Source: a bacterium
Lineage (GTDB): Bacteria > Fidelibacterota > Marinisomatia > Marinisomatales > JAHJCW01
DNA: 64,000 bases
Direction: 5' to 3'
Assembly: GCA_028282845.1 (NCBI GenBank)
Contig: JANQGY010000007.1
Span: 18,019 to 82,018 of the forward strand
Below the pieces are notes generated by a model. The model was not told the origin of the DNA. It did not search any database and worked only from the letters and a program-made list of their open reading frames with translations. Below, in pieces: positions 8,645-18,219 of the stretch. The first letter of the stretch is position 1; every line of letters begins with the position of its first letter. Position numbers and translations under genes: made by a program.

Positions 8645-9394
8645 TTATTTGTCGTCCTTCACCTCGTCTTTCGACTCAGTTTTTTCAGCACTCGGCTTTT
8701 CTTTTTTGTCCTTTACGGGAGTGCTTTCTTCGGCAGTTACTTCCTCAACTTTTTCCTCGGTAACTTCCTTTTCTGCGGTCTTCTTTTCTACCTCTTTCTG
8801 CTCTTCAACCTTTTCATCAGCTTTATCTTCTTTTACCGTTTTTTCCGGTTTTCCGTCCTCTTCTTCATCCTTTTTTACTTCAACTTCAGTATCCGCTTCT
8901 TCCTTCTTCTGTTCAGTTTTGTCTTCTATCTTTTCTTCGACCGGCTTTTCTGAATCATCAGTTTTTACTTCTTCAGCAGCTTCATCCTTCACCTCATCTT
9001 TTTTGGATTCCTTAGCTTTCTTCTTTGACTCTTTTTCGGCTGCTTCCAATTTTTCTTTGGCCTGAGCTTCGCGGCGCAACTCCAATTTTTGTGTTTCTTT
9101 TTCGATTGCTTTTTCATCCAAGCCCTGTTTCATTAAGTGCCATTTAAAAGCAATTCCGGCTCTCTTGATCAATTTATGGGCAATTTCGGAAGGTTGTGCG
9201 CCAATTTCCAACCAATGCAAAATACGCTCTTCATTAAGCTTAAAATTATTATCTTTATCTTTCTCAATCGGATTATACCATCCAAGTTCCTCTATTGCAG
9301 CGCCATCGCGTCTTTGACACGAATCCATTACTACAACTCTATAAAACGGTCTATTCCTTCTTCCTATTCTTTTCAGTCTAATACGTGTTGCCAA
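8645..9394 (-). CDS. rpsP: 30S ribosomal protein S16 with long charged C-terminal tail
   Basis: Residues 1 to about 85 are an ordinary S16 domain (MATRIRLKRIGRRNRPFYRV, DGAAIEELGWYNP, NEERILHWLEIGAQPS), which binds 16S rRNA early in 30S assembly. The protein is 249 residues long, against roughly 80-90 in most bacteria. From about residue 100 it becomes a low-complexity Lys/Glu/Asp tail (EKESKKKAKESKKDE, EEVKTDDSEKPVEEK) predicted to be helical or disordered and with no recognised domain. Tails of this sort are known in Bacteroidota-related S16 proteins, though this one is long. It may contact the ribosome surface or other proteins; nothing shows this directly. Confidence 0.93.
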   Translation of the reverse strand: MATRIRLKRIGRRNRPFYRVVVMDSCQRRDGAAIEELGWYNPIEKDKDNNFKLNEERILHWLEIGAQPSEIAHKLIKRAGIAFKWHLMKQGLDEKAIEKETQKLELRREAQAKEKLEAAEKESKKKAKESKKDEVKDEAAEEVKTDDSEKPVEEKIEDKTEQKKEEADTEVEVKKDEEEDGKPEKTVKEDKADEKVEEQKEVEKKTAEKEVTEEKVEEVTAEESTPVKDKKEKPSAEKTESKDEVKDDK

Positions 9395-9414
9395 ATGTAT
9401 TCTCCTCAGTTATT

Positions 9415-10752
9415 TCACATTAAATTCAATGAATCAGCAGACATATTTGCTAATCCCGGCATTTTTAATTTACCCATATTCTTCATCATTTTTTTCATCT
9501 GAGCAAACTGCTTCAGCAATTGATTAACTTGCTGTACCGATCGTCCGGAGCCAAGCGCTATTCTTTTCCTTCTGCTACCATTAATAAGCTGCGGATTTTG
9601 CCGCTCCCACGGCGTCATAGAATTTATTATAGCCTCAGTCCACACTAATTGTCTATCATCAACTTTAAGACCTTTTAGAGCTTGCCTGTTCATTCCGGGC
9701 ATCATGCCCAAAATCTGCTCCATAGGTCCCATTTTACTCAATTGTTTCAGTTGGTTCTTAAAATCTTCTAAGTCAAATTTATTTCTCTTTAATTTTTTCT
9801 CAAGCTTCTCAGCTTCTTTTTCATCTAATACATTTTGTGCTTTCTCAACCAATGTAGCCACATCACCAAAGCCCAATAAACGATCAATAATTCTTTCCGG
9901 ATCAAATTCTTCGAGTCCGTCTATTTTTTCAGAAACACCAACAAATTTAATCGGTTTACCGATAACTTCAGTGATCGAAATCGCAGCTCCACCACGGGCA
10001 TCACCATCTAATTTGGTTAACACTGTGCCGGTAATATTCAATGCTTCCGAAAAAGCTAAGGCAGAATTGACTGCATCCTGACCGGTCATACTATCAACCA
10101 CAAATAAGGTTTCAACCGGCTTGGTCGCGGCGGCGATATTTTTAATTTCCGTCATCATGTCTTCATCAATGTGCAATCTACCGGCGGTATCCAGAATTAC
10201 AACATCCCGTTTACCGGCTTCCGCTTGCTTAATACCGTTAGTACAAATTTTTACCGGATCTTTCAAGTTATCAGTATAAACCGGAACGTCAATTTGTTTT
10301 CCTAACACTTGCAGTTGATCAATCGCAGCCGGACGGTAAATATCTGCCGCAACAAGTGTTACTTTTTTGCCTGATTTAACCAAACGCTTTGCTAATTTGG
10401 CTGCGGTTGTAGTTTTTCCCGAACCTTGTAAACCCGCCAATAAAATTACCGATGGTTTTTGATCACTAATTTTAAGAGGAACAGGTTTCTCACCTAATAA
10501 TTTTATTAATTCATCACGAATAATTTTAATGAATAATTCACCGGGTTTGACAGATTTAATAACTTTTGTACCTACGGAGCGTTCTTTGATCCTTTCAATA
10601 AAATTACGCGCTACTTTAAAATTAACATCAGCCTCAAGCAAAGAACGTCGAATATCCCGCACAGTGTGCTGTATATTATCGTCGGTAATTTTACCGAGAC
10701 CGCGTAAATTCCTAAAGACGGAATCAAATCTGTCTGCTAATTGATTAAACAT
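9415..10752 (-). CDS. ffh: Signal recognition particle protein Ffh
   Basis: A 445-residue SRP54 GTPase that binds 4.5S RNA and signal sequences and delivers ribosomes to FtsY at the membrane. Domains in order: N domain (1-85), G domain with P-loop GLQGSGKTTTAAKLA (about 107-121), DTAGRLHIDEDMM, TKLDGDARGGAA and GVGE-like FVGVSEKIDGLEEF, then the methionine-rich M domain with LKQLSKMGPMEQILGMMPGM and the RNA-binding INGSRRKRIALGSGRS block. First gene of the minus-strand operon that continues into rpsP 20 bases later. It is divergent from the secreted-protein gene at 10903 across a 150-base AT-rich gap. Confidence 0.97.
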   Translation of the reverse strand: MFNQLADRFDSVFRNLRGLGKITDDNIQHTVRDIRRSLLEADVNFKVARNFIERIKERSVGTKVIKSVKPGELFIKIIRDELIKLLGEKPVPLKISDQKPSVILLAGLQGSGKTTTAAKLAKRLVKSGKKVTLVAADIYRPAAIDQLQVLGKQIDVPVYTDNLKDPVKICTNGIKQAEAGKRDVVILDTAGRLHIDEDMMTEIKNIAAATKPVETLFVVDSMTGQDAVNSALAFSEALNITGTVLTKLDGDARGGAAISITEVIGKPIKFVGVSEKIDGLEEFDPERIIDRLLGFGDVATLVEKAQNVLDEKEAEKLEKKLKRNKFDLEDFKNQLKQLSKMGPMEQILGMMPGMNRQALKGLKVDDRQLVWTEAIINSMTPWERQNPQLINGSRRKRIALGSGRSVQQVNQLLKQFAQMKKMMKNMGKLKMPGLANMSADSLNLM

Positions 10753-10902
10753 TTATTTTCAAGTTTAGTTGAGCCTATAAATTTAATTGGAAAGTTGCAA
10801 TATTTTCAATTATTTTTAAACGATAGAATCTTCGAACCAAAATAGATAATTTAAGCCCAATAATTATTGATTATTTTTTTGTTGAACCTCAAAGGAGAGC
10901 AT

Positions 10903-11508
10903 ATGCAGCAAAGTAAATTACGCTTTACGCTAACAATATTTTTTATATTAATATCTTCTTCATTACTTCTTGCACAAAGCAGTAATGTTAAGAGTATAAC
11001 AGATAAAGCCGTTAGAGACTACCAAAGCGGCAACTACACTTCGGCAATCAATGGCATGGAACGCGCTTTGGATATCATGGAAAATAAGCAGAGCAACGAA
11101 TACTTGAAACTATTACCACAAATTCTGCCCGGCTGGACACGCGGGGAATCTTCATCAAGACCAGTTGATCCGCGTGGTATTGAAGACGGTCGAATTGTTG
11201 AACAAACTTATAATAAAGGCGGTGGTTACGTTACCGTTACCCTGCTTGTTAATGCACCCATGGTAAATGATGTAAAAAAAATGTTAAGCAATTCACAGGG
11301 TACAACCAACCGTACGGGCTATTCTTATGAATTAATTGCCAATAAAAGATCATTAGTTAGATATTATGACAATCAAAACAAAGGTGAAATAACCATATTA
11401 GCAGGCAACAATGCTGTCGCTGCCGTTTTTGGTCAAAATGTAACTCTGCGAGAAATGAAAAACTATGCCAGACTTTTCAAATTCTCAGAAATAAATAAAC
11501 TCAAGTAA
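10903..11508 (+). CDS. Secreted protein of unknown function
   Basis: A 201-residue protein with a Sec signal peptide (basic MQQSKLRF, hydrophobic TLTIFFILISSSLLL, cleavage after LAQ-like end near residue 24). The mature part starts with a short helical segment resembling a tetratricopeptide hairpin (AVRDYQSGNYTSAINGMERALDIME) and continues with beta-rich sequence (GGGYVTVTLLVNAPM, GEITILAGNNAVAAVFGQNV). I recognise no named family. The ATG at 10903 follows AAAGGAG at ideal spacing; a longer TTG frame from 10867 is less likely. The LRR gene begins three bases after its stop, so the two are probably co-transcribed and both exported. Confidence 0.75.
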   Translation: MQQSKLRFTLTIFFILISSSLLLAQSSNVKSITDKAVRDYQSGNYTSAINGMERALDIMENKQSNEYLKLLPQILPGWTRGESSSRPVDPRGIEDGRIVEQTYNKGGGYVTVTLLVNAPMVNDVKKMLSNSQGTTNRTGYSYELIANKRSLVRYYDNQNKGEITILAGNNAVAAVFGQNVTLREMKNYARLFKFSEINKLK

Positions 11509-11510
11509 AA

Positions 11511-13409
11511 TTGTCTCTTCAATCGGGAATAATAAATATTAGAAATAAATTTATCATTGCAATCCTATTTTGCTATTGTACGATAATTTATGCACAGGAT
11601 TCCCTCATGGTAGTGAATTTCTATCACGCAACTAACGGCGAGAAGTGGATCAATAATAATAATTGGTTAAGTAAAAAACCATTGGATGAATGGTTTGGAT
11701 TAACTGTTTCCGGATCGTTCCTAATCGAAATAAATCTGCCAAGGAATCATCTTGAAGGCAACATACCTGATGATCTGTGTAAAATTTCATCTTTAAAAAA
11801 AATTAATCTATCTGATAATTATCTCTCTGGAGCTTTGCCGGACTCAATAGGATACTTAGAAGGTTTAGAAACTGTTGATCTATCACATAATGATCTAACA
11901 GGCAGTTTTGACAAATTATTTACGGCAAGCACAGAATTGAAATACCTTGATTTATCACATAATCAATTTGAAGGTACAATTCCCCGCAATATAAAAAAAT
12001 CTAATAAATTGGAATTTTTAAACCTCTCCAAAAACCGTCTGAATGGTAAAATACCGTTGGATTTGTTCAGACTATATAATTTAAATAAATTGGATTTACA
12101 TAATAATAATTTTAGCGGTTCTATTCCTCGACAGATTGGGAGTTTAATACAATTAAAATATCTTGATTTATCAAGAAATGATTTTTCCGGCGCAATTCCC
12201 AAAGAGATTGGCAAACTGATTAATCTTGATGAACGACTTGCTTTAAACCATAATGACCTCTCGGGAGAGATTCCAAGTGAATTATGTCAATTGACTGAAC
12301 TAAAATATTTGTGGCTGAACAATAATAAAATATCCGGTATTCTACCGTTTGATATTGGAAAATTGAACCGCTTGAAGTCATTATTTATTTATCAAAATGA
12401 ATTGGCGGGACCCTTACCGCGATCACTAGGAAATCTTCGCGAAATGGAAATATTTTATGCTCAAAACAATTCGTTTGGTGGACAAATTCCGAATGAATTA
12501 TGGTTTCTGCCAAAACTGAAAATGTTAAAATTTGAAAATAATAATCTTACTGGATCAATCCCTGGAGACCTAAGAATATTAAAAGCCATCCAAGCAATTG
12601 ATTTGAGTAATAATAATATTAGCACAATCAATGATACTCTTGCGCTACCAAACTCGATTATTACATTAAACCTGTCAAATAACAGATTGTTTTGTTCAGA
12701 CTCAGTTGAATACGCTAAAGAATCAATTTCTGTCAGAGATAATTCCCTTGCAAAAATTATAGGGATAGAGAACCAAAATTGCGTGGAAAATGATTGGGTA
12801 GCTTTCACGGTGGGAACCGATGAAATCGCTTTTCAATCAGTCACCACCGATTCTTCAGCAGCAAAATATTTTACAATAACAAGTTTAAATGATAGAAGTA
12901 ATCTTATTCAAATTAAAAATTTTGATAAGAATAATTTCATCGTTCCCGACAGTTTGATAAAAATCGAACAAGATGATACCGTGAATGTGGGAATTAGCTT
13001 TTCGCCGATTAGCGAGGGAACGTATAATGATGTAATCTTTATTGAAAATGTTGGAAGTAAACAAAACAATTTCATATTGGTTTCCGGCGATGGTATCGAG
13101 CCAAGCTTGCCCGATCGAGATCCAACAATTCCCTGGCGCTATAATCTACACCCCATCCCATTTTCTGACGGGTCAGAAATAATAATTAAGTATGATGTCC
13201 CAAAACCAAGTAAGGTCGAAATCGCAATCTATAATTTAGGCGGGCGACCGATAAAATCTATCGTAGATCAATCTATTGAGACCGGTTATCATGAGTTTAT
13301 TTGGGACGGCAATAATGATAACAGCGAAAAAGTTGAGCCTGCTGAGTACCTGTGTGTTATGCAGTCAGGTATGTTTATTCAAATCCAACCGCTGTTAATC
13401 CTATATTAA
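11511..13409 (+). CDS. Secreted plant-type leucine-rich-repeat protein with FlgD-like C-terminus
   Basis: A 632-residue exported protein. Order: signal peptide (hydrophobic FIIAILFCYCTIIYA, about residues 13-27); N-terminal cap; about fourteen 24-residue plant-type LRRs (LxxLxxLxLxxNxLxGxIPxxI, about 60-405; examples YLDLSHNQFEGTIPRNI and LKYLDLSRNDFSGAIPKEIG); a beta-sandwich of ASH/Hydin type (about 430-530, VNVGISFSPISEGTYNDVIF); and a C-terminal domain (about 540-632, PSKVEIAIYNLGGRPIKSIV, FIWDGNND) like the FlgD/type IX sorting-type Ig fold. It probably sits on or outside the outer membrane and binds a partner or glycan. The only upstream start in frame that keeps the signal peptide is TTG at 11511, three bases after the previous stop. 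Confidence 0.8.
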   Translation: MSLQSGIINIRNKFIIAILFCYCTIIYAQDSLMVVNFYHATNGEKWINNNNWLSKKPLDEWFGLTVSGSFLIEINLPRNHLEGNIPDDLCKISSLKKINLSDNYLSGALPDSIGYLEGLETVDLSHNDLTGSFDKLFTASTELKYLDLSHNQFEGTIPRNIKKSNKLEFLNLSKNRLNGKIPLDLFRLYNLNKLDLHNNNFSGSIPRQIGSLIQLKYLDLSRNDFSGAIPKEIGKLINLDERLALNHNDLSGEIPSELCQLTELKYLWLNNNKISGILPFDIGKLNRLKSLFIYQNELAGPLPRSLGNLREMEIFYAQNNSFGGQIPNELWFLPKLKMLKFENNNLTGSIPGDLRILKAIQAIDLSNNNISTINDTLALPNSIITLNLSNNRLFCSDSVEYAKESISVRDNSLAKIIGIENQNCVENDWVAFTVGTDEIAFQSVTTDSSAAKYFTITSLNDRSNLIQIKNFDKNNFIVPDSLIKIEQDDTVNVGISFSPISEGTYNDVIFIENVGSKQNNFILVSGDGIEPSLPDRDPTIPWRYNLHPIPFSDGSEIIIKYDVPKPSKVEIAIYNLGGRPIKSIVDQSIETGYHEFIWDGNNDNSEKVEPAEYLCVMQSGMFIQIQPLLILY

Positions 13410-13475
13410 AATATTTAGTAATCGAATATTTTAATAATAAATTCCCTTTTAGAATTTTAATAATAATCAACATTT

Positions 13476-14357
13476 ATGGCTCAATTTTTCGATAAATATA
13501 AGAAGATGCGCAAAGATCAAAAGATAGATCTTGCCGATATTGAAAATCGAACTAAAATCAATGTTAGATATTTGGAAGCCATTGAGAAATGCGATTTTGA
13601 TGCTATTCAAGAACCATATTTAAGATTATTTCTGAGAGCATACACGAGCGAAATTGGCGCCGATCCTGATGTTGCTGTTGATGAATTGACCGAATATTTG
13701 TTAAAAAAAGAGGGCCGTTCAAATCAGGAGCAAAAGACGGAAGTAAAACAATCAAAAGAAGAGAGCGTCTCACCGACTAAACCGCCCGAGAAGAATTTTG
13801 GGACGCAAAAAGAACAAGCTGTCCCAGTGGACATTCAACCGATTACGAATAAAAATCAATTTAGCATATCACCTAATATTATTAAAGGTATTTTATTTAT
13901 AGCTGCATGGGTCATAATAATAATCATAATACGAAATATCACTATTGATACACAAACTGAAGCGACTGAAAGCAAACAGCAACTAACGACAGATATTATT
14001 TCAAATTTTGTTGATTTTGAGCAGTTACAATCCGATTATGTCGAAATAAGTTCCCAGCAAACTGCGCTTGAAATAACAAAACCTTATATTGTAAAAATTG
14101 TAACCCGAAATACTTTAGGCATTGTTACCCAACGGGATTCATTAAATATAGAATCTGTTCCAATGGCTGCCGGCTCTCAAAACACACTTCCTTTTGAAAC
14201 TAAATTAGACATAGTCCTAAAACATTCTAATGGAGTGTCAGTGCTGATTAATGGAGACGCGATTAATGATATTGAGACTCAAGCAAATCCCGTAAGGTTG
14301 ACATTTTCGAACAATCCTACCATGGTAACCATCAAGCATTATTCACCAATCGAATAA
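13476..14357 (+). CDS. rodZ: RodZ-like helix-turn-helix membrane protein
   Basis: A 293-residue protein with RodZ layout: a cytoplasmic Xre-type helix-turn-helix domain of the HTH_25 kind (about residues 8-75, with ADIENRTKINVRYLEAIE and EPYLRLFLRAYTSEIG), a low-complexity linker, one transmembrane helix (about 136-154, rich in isoleucine) and a periplasmic beta domain like DUF4115 at the end (QNTLPFETKLDIVLKHSNGV, VLINGDAI). RodZ links MreB filaments to the wall-synthesis machinery in rod-shaped cells. Its place directly upstream of the dcw cluster fits a shape or division role. It is separated from mraZ by the promoter region at 14431, so it is likely a separate unit. Confidence 0.82.
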   Translation: MAQFFDKYKKMRKDQKIDLADIENRTKINVRYLEAIEKCDFDAIQEPYLRLFLRAYTSEIGADPDVAVDELTEYLLKKEGRSNQEQKTEVKQSKEESVSPTKPPEKNFGTQKEQAVPVDIQPITNKNQFSISPNIIKGILFIAAWVIIIIIIRNITIDTQTEATESKQQLTTDIISNFVDFEQLQSDYVEISSQQTALEITKPYIVKIVTRNTLGIVTQRDSLNIESVPMAAGSQNTLPFETKLDIVLKHSNGVSVLINGDAINDIETQANPVRLTFSNNPTMVTIKHYSPIE

Positions 14358-14430
14358 TGTTACCCACCCTTATAATAATTCATTCTCTCCTCGAAATACT
14401 AAAATAAATTAAATATTATTAAAAAAAATA

Positions 14431-14476
14431 TTGACTGAAGTGGTTTATCTAATTAATATTGTGGGTAATAGTGGGT
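14431..14476 (+). promoter_or_regulatory. dcw promoter with two MraZ-binding boxes
   Basis: TTGACT (14431-14436), a 17-base spacer and TAATAT (14454-14459) form a near-consensus sigma70 promoter. Directly downstream, TGGGT (14462-14466) and TGGGT (14472-14476) are separated by exactly five bases, the repeat geometry bound by MraZ. The boxes cover the expected transcription start, so MraZ bound here would block its own operon. A reverse-orientation TGGGTAAC lies at about 14358-14365 and could be a distal half site. Confidence 0.8.
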
Positions 14477-14501
14477 AATATTCCCTATTATAAATGGTGA
14501 A

Positions 14502-14972
14502 ATGGTGAAAAAAGCAACACAAAACTCATTTTATGGTCAATATTCCTACTCGCTTGATTCAAAAGGGCGAGTGAATATTCCGGCTAGATTTCGTCAGTTA
14601 TTATCGTCTGACAACGACGATACTTTTATAATTACGCGCGGTGAAGATAATTGTATTTGGGCTTATCCATTAGTTATATGGAAAAAGATAGAAAAGGAAT
14701 TGAGTAAATTATCTGCCGTATCACCTAACAATAGACATTTCATTCGCAAAACTACTCGTTACGCTACACCGGTTAAATTTGACAAACAGGGTCGGATCAT
14801 TTTGACTAAACCTCTTATTGAATACGCCGGCTTAGACAAAGACGTATATATAATTGGAGCATTAAATAAACTCGAGATTTGGAATCCTGAAATATTAGAT
14901 AAGATTGATTCCAACGATTCAAACTTAGATCCAACCACTCTACACGAGTTAGCCAAAGAAATCATCCTATGA
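14502..14972 (+). CDS. mraZ: Transcriptional regulator MraZ
   Basis: A 156-residue protein with two SpoVT/AbrB-like swapped-hairpin repeats. The conserved DxxGR signatures are LDSKGRVNIPARFR (about residues 19-32) and FDKQGRIILTKPL (about 90-102). MraZ is a ring-forming DNA-binding repressor of the dcw cluster and also associates with the nucleoid. TGGGT boxes sit on the promoter upstream, consistent with autoregulation. The ATG at 14502 is used; an ATG eight bases earlier stops at once. The four-base ATGA overlap with rsmH couples the two genes, whose products are known to act oppositely on expression in E. coli. Confidence 0.95.
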   Translation: MVKKATQNSFYGQYSYSLDSKGRVNIPARFRQLLSSDNDDTFIITRGEDNCIWAYPLVIWKKIEKELSKLSAVSPNNRHFIRKTTRYATPVKFDKQGRIILTKPLIEYAGLDKDVYIIGALNKLEIWNPEILDKIDSNDSNLDPTTLHELAKEIIL

Positions 14973-15865
14973 TGAACCTCCCGCAAAAAGCCATTTCAGT
15001 GCATAAACCTGTTATGGTATCGGAGGTTGTGTCAAATCTTATAACTGATCCTAACGGTATATACTTAGATGGCACTGTCGGATTAGGCGGACATGCATTA
15101 GAAATTCTTAAAATGCTTGGAGAGAATGGAAGATTTATTGGTATTGACAGAGATCAAAATGCCCTGAAGATCGCCCAAGATAACTTAACTCATTATTCGT
15201 CTCGAATAAATTTCATTAATGACTCTTATGCCCATTGTGATGAAATATTAAAAAGATTGAGTTATAAAAATGCAACCGGTATTTTACTTGATCTGGGACT
15301 TTCTTCAGCCCAATTATCAGATAAACAACGTGGCTTTTCTTATGACGGTAATGGTGCTTTAGACATGCGTTTTGATCAAGACTCGGGAATTAGCGCCGCT
15401 GATTTTATTAAATCGCATAGTGAAGAAGAAATTTCCGACATTCTTTGGAATTTTGGTGAAGAGAGATTTTCGCGAAAGATAGCACACAATATCAAGTACT
15501 CACAGGGGATGAAGACCACCAAAGACCTGTGTGAAGCTATTAGAAAATCAACGCCTCCAAAGAATAGAAATCGCTCCTTTGCCCGTGTGTTTCAGGCGCT
15601 ACGCATAGCCGTGAACGATGAGCTTCAACACTTAAATAACTTTCTCGGCAAGTTGCATCATTTACTCTCAATCGGTGGTCGGATTGTAATCATCAGCTAT
15701 CATTCTTTAGAAGACCGTCTTGTAAAATATTCATTTAAGAAACTCAAAGAAGAAAGCAAGCTTGATATTCTAACTAAAAAACCTCTAACCGCTTCTTCAT
15801 TGGAGGTAGAATTAAACAGTCGCTCTAAGAGCGCAAAAATGCGCGTTGGGGAAAGGATTGCTTAA
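14969..15865 (+). CDS. rsmH: 16S rRNA (cytosine-N4)-methyltransferase RsmH
   Basis: A 298-residue class I methyltransferase (formerly MraW) that methylates N4 of C1402 in 16S rRNA at the decoding centre. SAM-binding blocks are YLDGTVGLGGHALEIL (about 32-47) and FIGIDRDQNALKIA; further on are GILLDLGLSSAQLSDKQRGFSY, ARVFQALRIAVNDEL and VIISYHSLEDRLVK near residue 250. Length is normal. It starts inside the mraZ stop and its own stop overlaps the ftsL start by one base. Confidence 0.96.
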   Translation: MMNLPQKAISVHKPVMVSEVVSNLITDPNGIYLDGTVGLGGHALEILKMLGENGRFIGIDRDQNALKIAQDNLTHYSSRINFINDSYAHCDEILKRLSYKNATGILLDLGLSSAQLSDKQRGFSYDGNGALDMRFDQDSGISAADFIKSHSEEEISDILWNFGEERFSRKIAHNIKYSQGMKTTKDLCEAIRKSTPPKNRNRSFARVFQALRIAVNDELQHLNNFLGKLHHLLSIGGRIVIISYHSLEDRLVKYSFKKLKEESKLDILTKKPLTASSLEVELNSRSKSAKMRVGERIA

Positions 15866-16200
15866 TGGCAAAAAAGAATAAACAGATTGCTGCTCGCAAG
15901 CAGAGACAAGTGCTGAAAACATTAGTTCCCTACTTTGTTGGTATAGTAATTATATCAGCAGCTGTGTTATATGTGTGGATGTACTACAAAGTGGATAGTA
16001 CTTTAAAAGAAGTAGAAATTTTACAAGAAACAGCTCTCAAATTAGATGATGACATTAATTTACTTAAAGATGATATAGAATATTTAAGTCGTGTTGACGT
16101 ATTAACTAATCGCGCCAAAACCGAATTAGGTATGGTCTTTACAGCACCTGAGACTATTGAAATTCATATTAATGGTGATGATTTACGGAGGGAACAATGA
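15865..16200 (+). CDS. ftsL: FtsL-like division protein
   Basis: A 111-residue bitopic membrane protein: a short basic cytoplasmic end (KKNKQIAARKQRQ), one transmembrane helix (about residues 18-36, VGIVIISAAVLYVWMYY) and a periplasmic coiled coil (LKEVEILQETALKLDDDINLLKDDIEYL). Sequence identity in FtsL is always low, so the call rests on this layout and on its fixed place between rsmH and ftsI. FtsL with FtsB and FtsQ activates the FtsW-FtsI synthase at the septum. It overlaps rsmH by one base and ftsI by four. Confidence 0.82.
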   Translation: MAKKNKQIAARKQRQVLKTLVPYFVGIVIISAAVLYVWMYYKVDSTLKEVEILQETALKLDDDINLLKDDIEYLSRVDVLTNRAKTELGMVFTAPETIEIHINGDDLRREQ

Positions 16201-18218
16201 CGCGCGTTTATCAACATTACCAACGTCGAACGGCTTTACTCTCCCTCTTGGTGATTTTTGCATGGGTCGGATTAGGCTATAGGCTTTTTCAAATACAAAT
16301 AATTAACGGTAAGGAATACTATTCTCAAAGCCATCGGCAAGGCCAAACTAAAGAAATTTTACCTGCTGTTCGCGGTAATATTTATGATACTAATGACGTT
16401 CCGCTAACAAGAAATACTATCCATTATACAATTGCCGCTGATCCTACTAAAATCAACAATATTCAGCAAATTTCAAAAGCAATGGCGGCGATTACCGGTA
16501 AACCGCCCAAGCATTATAACAAAAAATTAGCCCAAAATGGCAATTTTGTATATCTTGAAAGGAATCTTAAGAAACAATATGTCCAATCCATTATTGATAA
16601 AGATTTTAATGGACTAATTATCCAAAGACACTCGCGGCGTTCTTATCCTCACGATAATATTAGCGGACAATTAGTCGGTTTTACTAATGTTGACGGTCAA
16701 GGATTGTCCGGAATTGAAAATAAATACGATAAATATCTTGCCGGTGAGAATGGCTGGATTGTTAAACGGCGCACCGGTCTTGGCGAAACAAATCTAAATA
16801 ATAATTACCCAAAACAAGATCCCGCTGATGGGTCCGATATTCATTTAACAATAGATATTGAATATCAAACGATTTTACATGATGAATTAGAAAAACAGCT
16901 TAAGAAAAGCGCCGCGCTTAGTGCAACCGGATTAATTATCAATCCGCAAACCGGTGCAATTTTAGCAATTTGCTCCGTGCCGGATTTCGACCCGAATAAT
17001 CCCGGTCGCTATCCGGTTGAAAATCAGAAATTACGAGCAATTACTGATCAATTTGAACCGGGTTCAACGTACAAAATTGTCGCTGCCACAGCAGCATTAG
17101 ATCAAAACTTGGTTAATCCTGATGATCAATTTAATTGTGAAAACGGTACATTTGAATTTAAAAACATCACCATATCTGACCATGAACCCCACGATGTTCT
17201 GACATTCGCTGAAATCATCGCACAGTCAAGCAACATCGGCATCATCAAAGTTGCTTCACGGATTGGTCAGGATCAGCTTTATCGCTATTCAAGAGAATTT
17301 GGTTTCGGTTCCTCCACTAATATTGAACTATCGGCCGAAGCCGATGGAATATTGAGAGAAGTAAACGACTGGAGCGCAATATCCTTGGCTGAGGTGGCAA
17401 TGGGACACGAGGTCGGAATCAGCGCTATTCAGCTAGCGATGGCATATTCTGCGGTTGCAAATGACGGGATTCTGCTCAAGCCCTATTTGATAACTGATAT
17501 CAAAGCTATCAATAATAAAACCTTACATTCGAATAGTCCGACCGTTGTCCGAAAAGTAGCCAATAAAAATGTGATGGATACCTTAACTAATCTATTAGTG
17601 CAAGCTGTTGAAAAAGGAACCGGAACGGAAGCCTATATACCCGGATGGCAGGTAGCCGGAAAAACCGGAACAGCACAGAAAAACATCAATGGTAGCTATT
17701 CAAATTCTAAATTTGAATCAAGTTTCGCAGGCTTTCTGCCTGCTGATAATCCACAGTTATTATGTGTGATTGTATTGGACGAGCCTAAATATGGCTACCA
17801 CTGGGGCGGCGTTGGGGCAGCCCCGGTATTTAAAAAGGTTATGGAAAGAATCATTAATATTGATGATTCAATCAAGCCACCGACCAACGGATTTTTTAAT
17901 CCTGATGAAATTGATCCAATTCTTGTGGAAAAAAAATTGGAAGTTCCTGAGAAAAATATTCCAAATAAACCAATTTTATTATCCTCTAATGTTGTCGTGG
18001 ACAACGAAAAAATTGAAGGAACAAGTACCACTGAAAATGACGGTTCCAAATTGGTTATACCTGATGTTAAAGGTATGAGTTTGAAGAAAGCTATCAGAAT
18101 TTTACAGCGTTCAGGATTGGAAATAGAATTCGCCGGATCAGGTCGAGTGGTTTGGCAAACACCAAATCCGGGAACACAGTATCAAGCCGGAGCAATTTGC
18201 TCCATTGGATTGGAATAA
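16197..18218 (+). CDS. ftsI: Septal transpeptidase FtsI with C-terminal PASTA domain
   Basis: A 673-residue class B penicillin-binding protein that cross-links septal peptidoglycan in the periplasm. An N-terminal membrane anchor (about residues 12-30) is followed by the dimerisation domain and the transpeptidase domain with motifs S290-T-Y-K293, S344-S-N346 and K489-T-G-T492. Residues about 612-673 form one PASTA repeat ([29 protein letters not shown]). PASTA tails are standard in Gram-positive SpoVD/PBP2x, and are also seen in several FCB lineages. The C-terminus extends to within one base of the murE start. Confidence 0.95.
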   Translation: MTRVYQHYQRRTALLSLLVIFAWVGLGYRLFQIQIINGKEYYSQSHRQGQTKEILPAVRGNIYDTNDVPLTRNTIHYTIAADPTKINNIQQISKAMAAITGKPPKHYNKKLAQNGNFVYLERNLKKQYVQSIIDKDFNGLIIQRHSRRSYPHDNISGQLVGFTNVDGQGLSGIENKYDKYLAGENGWIVKRRTGLGETNLNNNYPKQDPADGSDIHLTIDIEYQTILHDELEKQLKKSAALSATGLIINPQTGAILAICSVPDFDPNNPGRYPVENQKLRAITDQFEPGSTYKIVAATAALDQNLVNPDDQFNCENGTFEFKNITISDHEPHDVLTFAEIIAQSSNIGIIKVASRIGQDQLYRYSREFGFGSSTNIELSAEADGILREVNDWSAISLAEVAMGHEVGISAIQLAMAYSAVANDGILLKPYLITDIKAINNKTLHSNSPTVVRKVANKNVMDTLTNLLVQAVEKGTGTEAYIPGWQVAGKTGTAQKNINGSYSNSKFESSFAGFLPADNPQLLCVIVLDEPKYGYHWGGVGAAPVFKKVMERIINIDDSIKPPTNGFFNPDEIDPILVEKKLEVPEKNIPNKPILLSSNVVVDNEKIEGTSTTENDGSKLVIPDVKGMSLKKAIRILQRSGLEIEFAGSGRVVWQTPNPGTQYQAGAICSIGLE

Positions 18219-18219
18219 C

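Noticed and set aside
8649..9065. Ser/Phe-rich open frame antisense to the S16 tail
   Set aside because: It is the complement of the Lys/Glu-rich rpsP tail; low-complexity composition explains the open frame.
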